The notes below the pieces were generated by a model. It was not told the origin of the DNA and made no database searches. It saw only the letters and a program-made list of their open reading frames with translations. From Acholeplasmataceae bacterium (lineage in GTDB: Bacteria; Bacillota_I; Bacilli_A; Acholeplasmatales; Acholeplasmataceae): a stretch of 50,730 bases of DNA. Positions 20,333 to 35,926 of the stretch are shown here, in pieces (position 1 is the stretch's first letter; each line of letters starts with the position of its first letter). Both the position numbers and the translations under genes were made by a program. The stretch spans positions 1 through 50,730 of the forward strand of contig DUQW01000007.1 in the NCBI GenBank assembly GCA_012837585.1. Reading direction: 5' to 3'.

Positions 20333-20901
20333 TTTTAGACAGTTCAACTAAATTAATGTGGATTGGCTTAGTAAAAAATAATGAACTAATTGACCACTAT
20401 ACTAGAGTAGCGAAAAGAGATCACGCTAAATATATGGTTGATGCGATTGATAATTTACTAGCTAAAAATAACGTCAAAGTTAAAGATCTTTCTGAGATAG
20501 TAGTAGGATCTGGTCCGGGTTCATATACCGGATTAAGAGTAGCTGGTATGACTAGCAAAATGCTAGCATACACTCTTAATATTCCGTTATATAAAGTAAG
20601 TAGCATTTTCTTTTTAACTAGTGGTTATAAAGGAAAAGTACTAGGGATGATTGATGCTAGAAGAAATCAATACTTTACTGGTATTTATGAAGGAATTAAC
20701 ACAATAAAAGAAGATGAATTGATGTTATATGATGACATTTTGAGCTTAGAAGAGTATAATAACTATAAAGTTATTAAAATTGGTGAAAATAATTATAAAA
20801 TTGATGTTTCAAAAATTATTAAAAAAATGCAACTTGTTAAAGACATTCACGACTATGTACCTAATTATTTAAGAAAAACAGAAGCGGAAATGAATTTATG
20901 A
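20320..20901 (+). CDS. tsaB: t6A biosynthesis protein TsaB
   Basis: GSGPGSYTGLRVAGMTSK, IDARRNQYF. Confidence 0.9.
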   Translation: MFRLILDSSTKLMWIGLVKNNELIDHYTRVAKRDHAKYMVDAIDNLLAKNNVKVKDLSEIVVGSGPGSYTGLRVAGMTSKMLAYTLNIPLYKVSSIFFLTSGYKGKVLGMIDARRNQYFTGIYEGINTIKEDELMLYDDILSLEEYNNYKVIKIGENNYKIDVSKIIKKMQLVKDIHDYVPNYLRKTEAEMNL

Positions 20902-21332
20902 AATCAAGAGAGGCGAAATTAAGTGATGTCCCAAGCATCACTAAAATCCACAAAAAATTATTCCCTGATGAATTACCTAATGCCCACAATCAAATAAGAA
21001 GTGAGCATCATCGTGTATTTGTCACATTAGATAGCCAAAATAATATTTTAGGATATGTTATATATCAAGTTATTGACTTTGAAGCTGAGATTTATTTCTT
21101 CGGTGTTAAAGAAGAACTTCAAGGAAAAAAGATTGGTCAAGAGTTACTAAAGTTTTCTTTGGAAGAATTAAAAAAAGACGAAGTTAAAAGAATAACTTTA
21201 GAAGTAAAAGAGTCTAATTTGAAAGCTAGAAAGATCTATGAAAAATGCGGCTTTATTAATGTTGGAATTCGCCCTAGATATTATAAAGACGAAGCTGGAA
21301 TTATATATGTATGGGAGGATAAAACTATATGA
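20898..21332 (+). CDS. rimI: RimI-like GNAT acetyltransferase
   Basis: GNAT fold; [13 protein letters not shown] ... [20 protein letters not shown]. Confidence 0.87.
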   Translation: MKSREAKLSDVPSITKIHKKLFPDELPNAHNQIRSEHHRVFVTLDSQNNILGYVIYQVIDFEAEIYFFGVKEELQGKKIGQELLKFSLEELKKDEVKRITLEVKESNLKARKIYEKCGFINVGIRPRYYKDEAGIIYVWEDKTI

Positions 21333-22312
21333 TAATATTAGCAGTTGAGACAAGCTGTGATGAAACTAGTGTTGCTATATTAAAAGACGGAAAAGAAGTT
21401 TTAAGTAATGTAGTTTTATCACAGATTGATATTCATAAAGTGTTTGGTGGAGTTGTTCCGGAAATCGCTTCACGAAACCACATTAAATACTTAACAACAG
21501 TGTTTGATGAAGCCTTAGAAAAGGCTAATGTTACCCCTAAAGATATCGATTTAGTAGCGGTAACTGAAGGTCCGGGATTAATCGGAGCTTTACTAATTGG
21601 AATTAATGCGGCAAGCGCATTTGCCTATGCTAATGATATTCCGTTAATGGGAGTTAATCATTTGCATGGTCATATCTATGCTGCATCAATTGATAATGAT
21701 TTAAAGTTTCCGGCAATAATACTACTTGTTAGTGGAGGACATACTGAACTAATCTATGCCAAAGATCATTTGGAATTAGAACTGATTGGTCAAACTTATG
21801 ATGATGCAGTTGGAGAAGCATACGATAAAGTTGCAAGAGTCTTAGGATTAAGTTATCCAGGTGGCCCAATTATCGATAAACTTGCCCACGAAGGCAAGGC
21901 TATCTATAATTTTCCAAGGCCAGTAATGGATTCTGGAGACTTAAACTTTAGTTTTAGTGGACTGAAAAGTTCAGTAATTAATTTTGTCCACAACAACAAA
22001 CAAAAAGGTATTAAACTTGATGTAAAGGATGTTTGTGCATCATTTCAAGAAGCTGTAGTTGACGTTTTAATTAATAAAACTAAAGATGCCTTAGCGAAAT
22101 ATCCAGCTAAACAATTAATTATTGGTGGCGGTGTAGCTGCAAATAAAGGTTTAAGACGTAGGGTATTTGAAGAAATAAAAGATGTGGAAATTATTATTCC
22201 AAAAATGCAGTATTGTACTGATAACGCTGCGATGATTGCAGCAGCGGCTTATTATAAAAATAAAAAAGAAGGTCCGCTTCCAAATTATTTACTAGGCGGA
22301 TACTCTACTTAG
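21329..22312 (+). CDS. tsaD: t6A biosynthesis protein TsaD
   Basis: [37 protein letters not shown]. Confidence 0.96.
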   Translation: MIILAVETSCDETSVAILKDGKEVLSNVVLSQIDIHKVFGGVVPEIASRNHIKYLTTVFDEALEKANVTPKDIDLVAVTEGPGLIGALLIGINAASAFAYANDIPLMGVNHLHGHIYAASIDNDLKFPAIILLVSGGHTELIYAKDHLELELIGQTYDDAVGEAYDKVARVLGLSYPGGPIIDKLAHEGKAIYNFPRPVMDSGDLNFSFSGLKSSVINFVHNNKQKGIKLDVKDVCASFQEAVVDVLINKTKDALAKYPAKQLIIGGGVAANKGLRRRVFEEIKDVEIIIPKMQYCTDNAAMIAAAAYYKNKKEGPLPNYLLGGYST

Positions 22313-22327
22313 TAGGAGTATGAAAAG

Positions 22328-24004
22328 ATGAAATGGTTTTTTAGAGGATTATTAATTTTTATAGGAGTTATTATTTTAGTTCCTGTATCATTAGTTTTAT
22401 TGTCTTTAGATAGCGATAAACCGCCAGTGGAGGCTTATCGCACTGAAGAATCACGAGGGTTTTCTTCAAATGAAGTAATGTCTAATTCTATGGATAACTT
22501 TTTGGCTGATTCTAGCACCAATGATTTTTCTGTTGAATTAACCCAAGATCAAATTAACACGATGATTTATCAAACACTAAAAGAAACAAATGCTAATTAT
22601 TTAATTGATGATAGTGCTGATAATAAATACTTCATGAAAACAGATGGAGATCCACAAATAGGAATTGTTGGTGCTTGGACTAAACTTCAAGATGATCAAA
22701 TTACTATTAAAGCAAGAGTTGATTTAATTAAGCCAGTTAAACTAAGCACAAGTGTTTCATTAAGTTTTAAAATTACTTTTAATGTTGATAACGATCCAAA
22801 ACAAATGAAACTTAAATTAACTCAAGCTAAAATTGGTAATTTACCGCTTCCAAGAAGCTTAGTTAACACAATTGCTGAAAAAGCAGGATTTGATATTAAA
22901 ACTCAGTTAGATAAATTCTTAACAAAAGACGGAGTAAAATTTGGTGAATTTGACCAAGAAACTTGGACAGCAACAATTGATAAGATTAAACTTGTTAAAG
23001 TGATGATGACTGGATCAGGCCAACAAGCTATGGCTACACTTGCAAAAGTTTTAACTTACAATAAATTATTAAATGTTTCAATTGATAAATCTAAGTTTAA
23101 ATTACAACTTGATTCATCTAAATTATATTTAAACGAAACATTAAATCATGTACCAGAACATAAAAAATTACATACTGCTCAAGAAAAAGATGCAATGTTA
23201 CAAAGTAAAGGTGCAACAATGTTACTTTCTTCTTTAGGCGGGGTTGCTGGAGAATTATATGTTAACTTATCTGAATTAGAAATCAACAAATTATTAGATT
23301 TCTATCTGAGAGATCAAGCATTACAAAAATCATTTAAGATTGGTCAAGAAGATTACACACTTAATATTTTAATTCCAACAATCGATGTTTATCCAACTGG
23401 AATACATTTAAATATCCAATTAGAATTTTATAATCAATTAGATTCAACTAAGAAATTTATTACTACTTTTAAAATTGAATTAATATTAACTCAAGAACAA
23501 GGCGGCTTACAATTTATTTTAGGTAGATTGAAAATTGGCGAACACGTTACTTTAAATGCTGAAGAAACTCAAGACTTACTTGAATTATTTGGTGCAAGTG
23601 AAGCAGTTAATAGTAATATGATTGTTATTAACAACTTCCTATCAAGCTTCGCATCTAGTAAAGTTAAACCTAAAGGTCACAGAACTAACGAAGGTTACTT
23701 AACATTAAAATTTGAAGGAGCGGCAGCATCAGATAACACAATTATTGGTAATGTTCAAGGAGCAATTCTAAACGCACTAGGCGGAGTAACAACTACTGAC
23801 CCAACAGTTCAAGGAATTATTGATGAAATTGTGGCTACTCCTCAAGGAGAAGTTACTCCAGAACAAATTCAAACTTTAATGGAAAACGTTGACCAATTAT
23901 CACCAGAGGAAATTCAATCAATTCAAGATCAATTAATTGCGGAATTAGGACCAGAAGAAGCAGAAGCATTATTAGCTCAAGCCGGCGGTACACCTACTCC
24001 GTAA
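22328..24004 (+). CDS. Hypothetical single-pass membrane-anchored extracytoplasmic protein, 558 aa
   Basis: N-terminal TM anchor, long polar domain, acidic Q/E-rich tail ending GGTPTP; family not recognised. Confidence 0.8.
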   Translation: MKWFFRGLLIFIGVIILVPVSLVLLSLDSDKPPVEAYRTEESRGFSSNEVMSNSMDNFLADSSTNDFSVELTQDQINTMIYQTLKETNANYLIDDSADNKYFMKTDGDPQIGIVGAWTKLQDDQITIKARVDLIKPVKLSTSVSLSFKITFNVDNDPKQMKLKLTQAKIGNLPLPRSLVNTIAEKAGFDIKTQLDKFLTKDGVKFGEFDQETWTATIDKIKLVKVMMTGSGQQAMATLAKVLTYNKLLNVSIDKSKFKLQLDSSKLYLNETLNHVPEHKKLHTAQEKDAMLQSKGATMLLSSLGGVAGELYVNLSELEINKLLDFYLRDQALQKSFKIGQEDYTLNILIPTIDVYPTGIHLNIQLEFYNQLDSTKKFITTFKIELILTQEQGGLQFILGRLKIGEHVTLNAEETQDLLELFGASEAVNSNMIVINNFLSSFASSKVKPKGHRTNEGYLTLKFEGAAASDNTIIGNVQGAILNALGGVTTTDPTVQGIIDEIVATPQGEVTPEQIQTLMENVDQLSPEEIQSIQDQLIAELGPEEAEALLAQAGGTPTP

Positions 24005-24080
24005 AACCAGAAAACTTCAATATATAAACTTAAGGCATTGTAAAAAATATGCCAAAATGTCTTAAATGAAATTTAAGGAA

Positions 24081-24112
24081 AAGGACTAAATTACCACTTT
24101 TAGTCCTTTTTT
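24081..24112 (+). terminator. Intrinsic terminator AAGGACTAAA-N8-TTTAGTCCTT
   Basis: Perfect 10-bp stem with T-tract. Confidence 0.85.
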
Positions 24113-24314
24113 CAATTAAAATAATGAAAAAAATTATTATTTATTATTTTTCTAATTTTAAATTTAGATATTTTTTAAATCAAAAAATGTTATACAAATT
24201 TAATTATCAGGTTAATTATATATGATAGATATAATTATTGTGAAACTGCTCGCACTATTACATTTACTGCATAGGTATCACAGAACGCTTGCAATAATAA
24301 GGGAGGAAAGATTT

Positions 24315-24488
24315 ATGAAAAGATTATTTGCATTAGTAAGTTTATTTTTATTCATTAAGAGACGGAATTTTTCATTTCAAACTGAACTTACTATTCCATT
24401 TACATTCGGATTAACAGGAACTCTTATTTCATCAATTTTATATTTATCAGAATTAAGACTTAAATTTAAATTAGATAAAATTGCTTAA
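24315..24488 (+). CDS. Small hypothetical membrane protein (57 aa from ATG 24315)
   Basis: GGGAGG RBS upstream of the ATG; hydrophobic; followed by a terminator. Confidence 0.5.
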   Translation: MKRLFALVSLFLFIKRRNFSFQTELTIPFTFGLTGTLISSILYLSELRLKFKLDKIA

Positions 24489-24503
24489 AAACACTTATAT
24501 TAT

Positions 24504-24538
24504 AAGAGCTTGAATCGCAAATGATTCAAGCTCTTTTT
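24504..24538 (+). terminator. Intrinsic terminator AAGAGCTTGAATC-GCAAAT-GATTCAAGCTCTTTTT
   Basis: Perfect 13-bp stem with T-tract. Confidence 0.9.
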
Positions 24539-24602
24539 AATAGGCGACTCTGCTTGTTAAAATATGAATATTATTATATAATATTTTAGAAAGGGTGATA
24601 AC

Positions 24603-26237
24603 ATGAAAGACCAATCAAACTTTATTAAAACAATAATGGAAAATGATTTAGAAAGTGGTAAACACGATCTAATTATTACTCGTTTTCCACCAGAACCAAA
24701 TGGTTATTTACATATAGGACACGCAAGAGCGATTATTATTAATTTTGAACTTGCTAAACATTTTGGAGGTTATACTAACCTTCGTTTTGACGATACTAAC
24801 CCAGAAAAAGAGGAAGTTAAATTCGTTAAATCTATTGAAGAAGACGTAAGATGGCTAGGTTATAACCCTAAAGCTGTTTATTTTGCATCGGATTATTTCC
24901 AAGAAATGTTTGACCGCGCAGTATTACTAATTAAAAAAGGATTAGCTTATGTTTGCGATTTAACAGCTGAAGAGATTTCTGAGTATCGTGGTAATGTTAC
25001 TACACCTGGGAAAAACTCTCCATACCGCGATCGTTCGGTTGAAGAAAACTTAAAACTTTTCAATGAAATGAAAGATGGTAAATACGCTGAAGGTGAAAAA
25101 GTATTAAGAGCTAAAATTGATATGGCTAGCCCTAATATGAACATGCGTGACCCAGTAATTTATCGTATTAATTATGAAGAACATCATAATACTAAAGATA
25201 AATGGGTAATCTATCCAATGTATGACTACGCTCATCCACTAGAGGATGCAATTGAAGGAATTACTCACTCACTATGTAGTTTAGAGTTTGAAGACCACAG
25301 ACCATTATATGATTGGTGCGTGGAACATACTGAAATGCCAAAAGTACCAAGACAAATTGAGTTTGGTCGTTTAAACATTGACCGTACGGCAATGTCTAAA
25401 CGTTATTTAAGAATGTTTGTGGAACAAGGTTTAGTTTCTGGTTGGGATGATCCAAGAATGCCAACTATTAAAGGACTACGCCGAAGAGGATATACACCTA
25501 ACGCGATTCGAAACTTTATTTTAGCGTCAGGACTTTCAAAAACGAACGGTTCAGCATCAATTGATATGATTGAACACTTTGTTAGAGAAGATCTTCAAAA
25601 AACTACAAATCGTTTAATGGCAGTTAAAAAACCATTAAAAGTAACAATAACTAACTATCCAGAAGGAAAATTAGAAGAGTTAGATGTAGTATTAAATGAA
25701 GAAATAAGTGATGCTTCAAGAGTGATGCATTTTGGAAGGCACATTTATATTGAACAAGATGACTTTGTTGTAGAAAAACCAAACCGTCAATATAAAAGAT
25801 TATATTTAGGCGGTGAAGTAAGACTGATGAATGCTTACTTCATTAAAGCTAACGATGTTAAATATGACGAAAATGGAAACGTAGTTGAAGTACTTGCAAC
25901 ATATGATGTTGAAACTAAGAGTGGTACTAACTTTACTGGTAGAAAACCAAATGGAACAATCCACTTCGTTGAAGCAACTACCGCAGTAAAAGCTGAGTTT
26001 AGAAGATTTGAACCACTACTTGATGAAAATGAAGAATCAAGTGATTACTTAGAAAGATTTAATCATGACTCAATCTTTATTGACCACGGCTATGTTGAAC
26101 AATACTTAAAAGATGTTAAGCCAGAAGAGAAATTCCAATTTATTCGTCAAGGTTTCTATTCAGTAGATTATGATTCAACACCTGAAGAAATAGTCTTTAA
26201 CCAAGTAGTTGCCTTAAAGAGTTCATATAGACCATAA
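24603..26237 (+). CDS. glnS: Glutaminyl-tRNA synthetase
   Basis: [43 protein letters not shown] (KMSKS equivalent). Confidence 0.95.
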   Translation: MKDQSNFIKTIMENDLESGKHDLIITRFPPEPNGYLHIGHARAIIINFELAKHFGGYTNLRFDDTNPEKEEVKFVKSIEEDVRWLGYNPKAVYFASDYFQEMFDRAVLLIKKGLAYVCDLTAEEISEYRGNVTTPGKNSPYRDRSVEENLKLFNEMKDGKYAEGEKVLRAKIDMASPNMNMRDPVIYRINYEEHHNTKDKWVIYPMYDYAHPLEDAIEGITHSLCSLEFEDHRPLYDWCVEHTEMPKVPRQIEFGRLNIDRTAMSKRYLRMFVEQGLVSGWDDPRMPTIKGLRRRGYTPNAIRNFILASGLSKTNGSASIDMIEHFVREDLQKTTNRLMAVKKPLKVTITNYPEGKLEELDVVLNEEISDASRVMHFGRHIYIEQDDFVVEKPNRQYKRLYLGGEVRLMNAYFIKANDVKYDENGNVVEVLATYDVETKSGTNFTGRKPNGTIHFVEATTAVKAEFRRFEPLLDENEESSDYLERFNHDSIFIDHGYVEQYLKDVKPEEKFQFIRQGFYSVDYDSTPEEIVFNQVVALKSSYRP

Positions 26238-28351
26238 TGGAGTTAAAAATATTAGAAAAATTAAATTATGAACAAAGACAAGCGGTCAAATATAATAAAG
26301 GACCGCTTTTTATCATTGCCGGAGCTGGAACAGGTAAGACAATGACCTTAACATCTAAGGTTGCATATTTAATTGCAACAGGTGTCGCTCCGCAAAGAAT
26401 ATTAACTCTAACATTTACTAATAAAGCCGCTCGCGAAATGAAAGAACGTATATTAGATATGGTGGGACCGGCAGCAAATATGTCATGGATTTCAACATTC
26501 CACTCTTTTGGATTAAGATTCTTAAGACGACATATTAGTATTTTAGAAAACGGCTTAGACGAGGGGTTTGTTGTAATCGATGAAGATGATGCAAAAAAGA
26601 TTATTAGAGACTCAATAAAAGAGTTAGGAATCGATGAAAAGACATTTCCATCAACAGATATTTATAATCAAGTATCAGCATTAAAAGTAGGCTATGAAAG
26701 ATTTTATTTAAAGAGTGAAGATTTAGAAAGACTACTTAAAAAATATCAAGAATATCTAATTGATAATAACTTAGTAGATTTTGATGACTTAATTTTATAT
26801 ACATTACAAATTCTAACAAAAGAAAAAACTATTCGTGAACATTATCAAGAAGCATTTGAATATATTTTAGTTGATGAGTTTCAAGATACTGATCACTTAC
26901 AATATGAAATATTAAAATTATTATCAGGTAATAAATCAGAAAAAACGATATGTGTTGTAGGAGATCCAGACCAATCAATTTATTCTTTTAGGGGAGCAAG
27001 ATATGAAAATAACTTAGACTTTATTAAAGATTACCAAGCTAAAGTTATTACATTATCTAAAAATTACCGTTCAACTAATAAAATATTAAGTTTAGCGAAC
27101 AAGTTAATCAAAGAAAATTTAGATCGTTATCCAAATTATAGTGAAAAACATCTTGAAAGTGATTTAGGTAGTGGCTACCCTCCAGTATTTAGAAAGTTTA
27201 ACCGTGATATCGATGAAGTTATCTATGTTGCTGAAAAAATTACTGAGTTAGTTCAATTTGACGGATATAAACCAACTGAAATTGCAATTCTATACCGCAG
27301 TAATTATTTATCAAGAGCTTTTGAAGAAACATTTATTCGTTATCAAATTCCTTATATCGTATACGGCGGCGTTTCTTTTTTCCAAAGAAGAGAAGTTAAA
27401 GATATTATGGCTTATGTTAGATTGTCGTTAGATAACTCTCAAGATTTCTTTTTGAAACGTATTATTAACGTTCCAAAAAGAAAACTAGGTAATGTTACAG
27501 TTCAAAGACTAGAAGAGTATTCTAAATATATTGGAGAGTCTATGTTTGATGCAATCTTGTCATTTGATGTTGCAGCCGGAACTAAAAAAGAACTTAATAG
27601 TTTTTCTAAAATAATTAAAAAGTTTAGCGAAGCTATCGAGAAAAATATTAACTTATCCGATTTAATAGATTTAATATTGAATGAATCAGGATATAAAGAG
27701 ATGCTACTTGCTGAAGGAGATCAAGGAATTGATCGCATTCAAAATATTTTAGAATTAAGAGGAGTCTTTAAACGAGGTGAATTCTTATACGAAGGAGATA
27801 CTAAAGAAAAACTTACTCAAATACTAGATGAAATTTCACTAATGACTGATGCTGATAAAAATGTAGCAACCGAAGATAAAGTAATTCTTTCGACATATCA
27901 CCAAGTCAAAGGATTAGAGTTTAAAGCTGTCTTTATGGTCGCAATGGAAGAAGATATTTTTCCAAATGCGAACGCGATATATTCTAAAGGTGGTTTAGAA
28001 GAAGAAAGAAGAATTGCGTATGTTGGTATAACTAGAGCGAAAAGACATTTATTTTTAACTCATTCCGATTCTAGATTCCGTTTTGGCCGAAAAGAATATA
28101 ATAGACCATCAAGATTTTATCTTGAAACAATGGATACTATGGGAAGAGTTAAGCCAAGTTATCTAGGCGGCGGATCAGTTGAATACGAAGCAGACTCATC
28201 ATTTGAAATTGGCGATAAAGTTGAACATCAATTGTTTGGAGCCGGAAAAATTGTCGCAATTGAAGGTGAAGTTGCAGTAATTGCCTTTTCAGCGGAACAT
28301 GGAATTAAAAAAATAATTCTAGGACATCCATCACTTAAAAAAAGTAAATAA
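26237..28351 (+). CDS. pcrA: UvrD/PcrA/Rep superfamily 1 helicase
   Basis: AGAGTGKTMTL, ILTLTFTNKAAREMKERI, DEFQDTD, VGDPDQSIYSFRGA, STYHQVKGLEFKAVF. Confidence 0.95.
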   Translation: MELKILEKLNYEQRQAVKYNKGPLFIIAGAGTGKTMTLTSKVAYLIATGVAPQRILTLTFTNKAAREMKERILDMVGPAANMSWISTFHSFGLRFLRRHISILENGLDEGFVVIDEDDAKKIIRDSIKELGIDEKTFPSTDIYNQVSALKVGYERFYLKSEDLERLLKKYQEYLIDNNLVDFDDLILYTLQILTKEKTIREHYQEAFEYILVDEFQDTDHLQYEILKLLSGNKSEKTICVVGDPDQSIYSFRGARYENNLDFIKDYQAKVITLSKNYRSTNKILSLANKLIKENLDRYPNYSEKHLESDLGSGYPPVFRKFNRDIDEVIYVAEKITELVQFDGYKPTEIAILYRSNYLSRAFEETFIRYQIPYIVYGGVSFFQRREVKDIMAYVRLSLDNSQDFFLKRIINVPKRKLGNVTVQRLEEYSKYIGESMFDAILSFDVAAGTKKELNSFSKIIKKFSEAIEKNINLSDLIDLILNESGYKEMLLAEGDQGIDRIQNILELRGVFKRGEFLYEGDTKEKLTQILDEISLMTDADKNVATEDKVILSTYHQVKGLEFKAVFMVAMEEDIFPNANAIYSKGGLEEERRIAYVGITRAKRHLFLTHSDSRFRFGRKEYNRPSRFYLETMDTMGRVKPSYLGGGSVEYEADSSFEIGDKVEHQLFGAGKIVAIEGEVAVIAFSAEHGIKKIILGHPSLKKSK

Positions 28352-28386
28352 AAATATCCATCCTACTATAAAGTAGAGGTGGTATA

Positions 28387-29622
28387 ATGAAATTATCAAA
28401 TGAACAACTAAAAGCGGTCACCACTAGTGACCGCTTTATCTTTTTACTTGCAGGAGCTGGTAGTGGTAAAACAAGAGTTGTCATTGAAAGAATTAAATAC
28501 TTAATTAACAGTAAAGTTAATCCAAAAGAAATACTTGCCATTACCTTTACTAGAAAAGCTGCAGAAGAGATGAAATTAAGACTTAATAACAATCTTGTAA
28601 ACATCAATACTTTTCACGGATTTTGTTATCAGGAATTGTTAAATGATGGATTTAAAAAACAAATCCTTGATCCCAAAGACTTACCATTTACTCAAAAAGA
28701 ATTACTTGTGGTATCAAAATATAAAAACTCTTTACAAAGCGTTAAACCGCCTTTAATTCTTAAAACATACGAAAAGTATTTATCGAATAGAAATGCTATA
28801 GACTTTGATGATATTATGAATATATTTTTATCTAAATATAAAAAGAAATCATTTGATTTCGAATATATATTTATTGATGAATTTCAAGATACTAATAACT
28901 TGCAATATGAAATTTTAAAACTACTTATAAACAGTAAAACTAAAGTGTTTGCTGTTGGAGATCCCGACCAATCAATTTATCGGTTTCGAGGAGCTAACTC
29001 TAAAATCATTGATAAATATATTAAAGAATATAATGCAACCCTTTTAACTTTAGGTAATAATTACCGGTCAAATATTAAAATTATTAGTGAAGCTAATTAC
29101 ATAATTAAAAAGAATAAAGATAGAATTAAAAAAGAACTAACTCCAAATAAAAAAGATGAAGGGGTTGTTTTGGCATTTGAATTTAACAATCAAATTGAAG
29201 AAACCACCTTCATCATTTCTGAACTTAAAAAATTATTAAATGAAGGATATTTATTTAATGATATTGCTATCATTTATCGTAATCATAGCCGTGCAACTAT
29301 GTTTAAAAGGATTTACATGGACCATTATTTAATATCTATAGAACCTAATATTAATTTATTATCGTGTCATGAATCCAAGGGGTTAGAGTTTAAAATAGTT
29401 TTTATCATTGGCTTAGAAGAAGGGTTATTTCCATCGCTTTATGACAATATGATTTCAGAAGTTGAGGAAGAAAGAAGGTTATTTTTTGTCGCAGTTTCTA
29501 GAGCGAAGGATAAATTATATTTAACTTACTCTAAAAAAGATGAGTTTAACCAAGTTAGAAAACCCTCAAGATTTTTAGTTGAACTCAACCGCGAAATCAA
29601 GAAAATATCATATGTTATATGA
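28387..29622 (+). CDS. Short UvrD-like superfamily 1 helicase paralog, 411 aa
   Basis: AGAGSGKTRVV, ITFTRKAAEEMK, IDEFQDTN, VGDPDQSIYRFRGA, NNYRS, CHESKGLEFKIVFIIG, SRAKDKLYLTYS. Confidence 0.88.
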   Translation: MKLSNEQLKAVTTSDRFIFLLAGAGSGKTRVVIERIKYLINSKVNPKEILAITFTRKAAEEMKLRLNNNLVNINTFHGFCYQELLNDGFKKQILDPKDLPFTQKELLVVSKYKNSLQSVKPPLILKTYEKYLSNRNAIDFDDIMNIFLSKYKKKSFDFEYIFIDEFQDTNNLQYEILKLLINSKTKVFAVGDPDQSIYRFRGANSKIIDKYIKEYNATLLTLGNNYRSNIKIISEANYIIKKNKDRIKKELTPNKKDEGVVLAFEFNNQIEETTFIISELKKLLNEGYLFNDIAIIYRNHSRATMFKRIYMDHYLISIEPNINLLSCHESKGLEFKIVFIIGLEEGLFPSLYDNMISEVEEERRLFFVAVSRAKDKLYLTYSKKDEFNQVRKPSRFLVELNREIKKISYVI

Positions 29623-34441
<4,819 letters not shown>

Positions 34442-34444
34442 ACG

Positions 34445-34469
34445 AATGCCAACGATGTTGGCATTTTTT
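34445..34469 (+). terminator. Intrinsic terminator AATGCCAAC-GAT-GTTGGCATTTTTT
   Basis: Perfect 9-bp stem with T-tract. Confidence 0.88.
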
Positions 34470-34517
34470 ATTATTAACATATATCAATATGTTATAATAA
34501 TTCCAAAGAGGAGAATT

Positions 34518-34979
34518 ATGGAAAAACAACAAAATCGCCAAAAATTAAATGAAGCTAAATTAAAATTTGCTGTTGCAATTGGTTATTTTAGCCATACCAA
34601 TTTCTTTTTAAATGTCTTAATAGCGGCATTTGTTAGTGTTTTAGCTGGTGTATTTAGTGTTGGTATATCAAATACTTTCTATCCTTTAATTATTGGAAAT
34701 TATGTGCATATGATTTATCTGTTTTTAGTTTATTCATTTTTCGAATTACTAATTAAATATTTTTTATATTCATTTAGTTTCCAACAAGTTTTAAAAAGTA
34801 AAGGGTTTATGCTACTTCCTAATGAGATCTTACTCTTTTACGGATTACAGTTTTTATTTGATGTAGAGTTTACTGGATTTTTATCTGTAATAGGATTTGT
34901 TATGATGTTTAGAATAATTAGTGGTGGTGTTAATTATATACTTAATTCAATAAAAAAATATTTTTCTAAAGAGGTGTAA
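34518..34979 (+). CDS. Hypothetical membrane protein
   Basis: ATG 34518 with AGAGGAG RBS; the ORF-track start (34446) lies inside the preceding terminator. Confidence 0.7.
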   Translation: MEKQQNRQKLNEAKLKFAVAIGYFSHTNFFLNVLIAAFVSVLAGVFSVGISNTFYPLIIGNYVHMIYLFLVYSFFELLIKYFLYSFSFQQVLKSKGFMLLPNEILLFYGLQFLFDVEFTGFLSVIGFVMMFRIISGGVNYILNSIKKYFSKEV

Positions 34980-34981
34980 TT

Positions 34982-35926
34982 ATGAAAAAAACATTAAGAA
35001 TCAGAAAAATGATTAAAGATTGCGATCTTGAAGTATTAGCTGGTAAAAAAGGTGTTGACTTTACAGTTGACGTTGAAATGATTTCAAGACCACAATTTGA
35101 AATAATGGGGAACTTTGAATTTTCCGATCCGCAAAGATTAATGATAATCGGGGTTCAAGAATCTAATTATTTAGAAAGTCATACAAAAGAAGAAAGGGAA
35201 AAAATGGTTAAAGGTTTATTTAATTTAAAACCTCCAGCTATTATTTTTCCAGTTAACCCAGAAGTTGAAAAAGTATTAGACCTTTTTAAGAGATTTGGAG
35301 ATGAATATAATGTTCCAATTTTAAGAAGCAACTTAAATACGACACCACTAAACTCAATGTTATATGTCTACTTACATAAAGAACTATCAGAAACTATTAG
35401 TGTCCACGGAGTTTTAATGGACATTCATGGTATGGGTTGTTTAATCATTGGTGGTAGTGGTATCGGTAAGAGTGAGACGGCTTTAGAATTAATTAAACGA
35501 GGACACATTTTAGTTTCTGATGATTTAGTTGATATTTATGAATCATCAGCGGGTAGTCTAATTGGTACTGCACCTAGAATTTTAAAACGTTATCTTGAAA
35601 TTAGAGGTATTGGTATTGTTGATGTTATTTCAATGTTTGGAAGCGGAGCTTACCGTGAAAGAAAAAGAATCCACATGGTAGTTGAATTAGAGTACTGGCA
35701 AAAAGATAAAGAATATGACCGTTTAGGAATTGAAAGTGATACGATGAAGTATTTTAATACTGAAATACCAAAAATTACTATTCCGGTATTACCAGGTAGA
35801 AACATTGCAACACTTGTTGAAAGTGCGGCAATGAATGAAAAACTAAAAGAAATGGGTTACAACGCAGCCGTAACATTTACTCAAAATGTATCAAAATTAG
35901 CGAGAGGTGAATTCGAAGATGAGTAA
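34982..35926 (+). CDS. hprK: HPr kinase/phosphorylase
   Basis: GGSGIGKSETALELIKRGHILVSDD, EIRGIGIVDV. Confidence 0.95.
   Translation: MKKTLRIRKMIKDCDLEVLAGKKGVDFTVDVEMISRPQFEIMGNFEFSDPQRLMIIGVQESNYLESHTKEEREKMVKGLFNLKPPAIIFPVNPEVEKVLDLFKRFGDEYNVPILRSNLNTTPLNSMLYVYLHKELSETISVHGVLMDIHGMGCLIIGGSGIGKSETALELIKRGHILVSDDLVDIYESSAGSLIGTAPRILKRYLEIRGIGIVDVISMFGSGAYRERKRIHMVVELEYWQKDKEYDRLGIESDTMKYFNTEIPKITIPVLPGRNIATLVESAAMNEKLKEMGYNAAVTFTQNVSKLARGEFEDE

Noticed and set aside
24540-24602. Possible T-box riboswitch before glnS
   Set aside because: Only about 60 nt between the terminator and the start codon; no space for a T-box.
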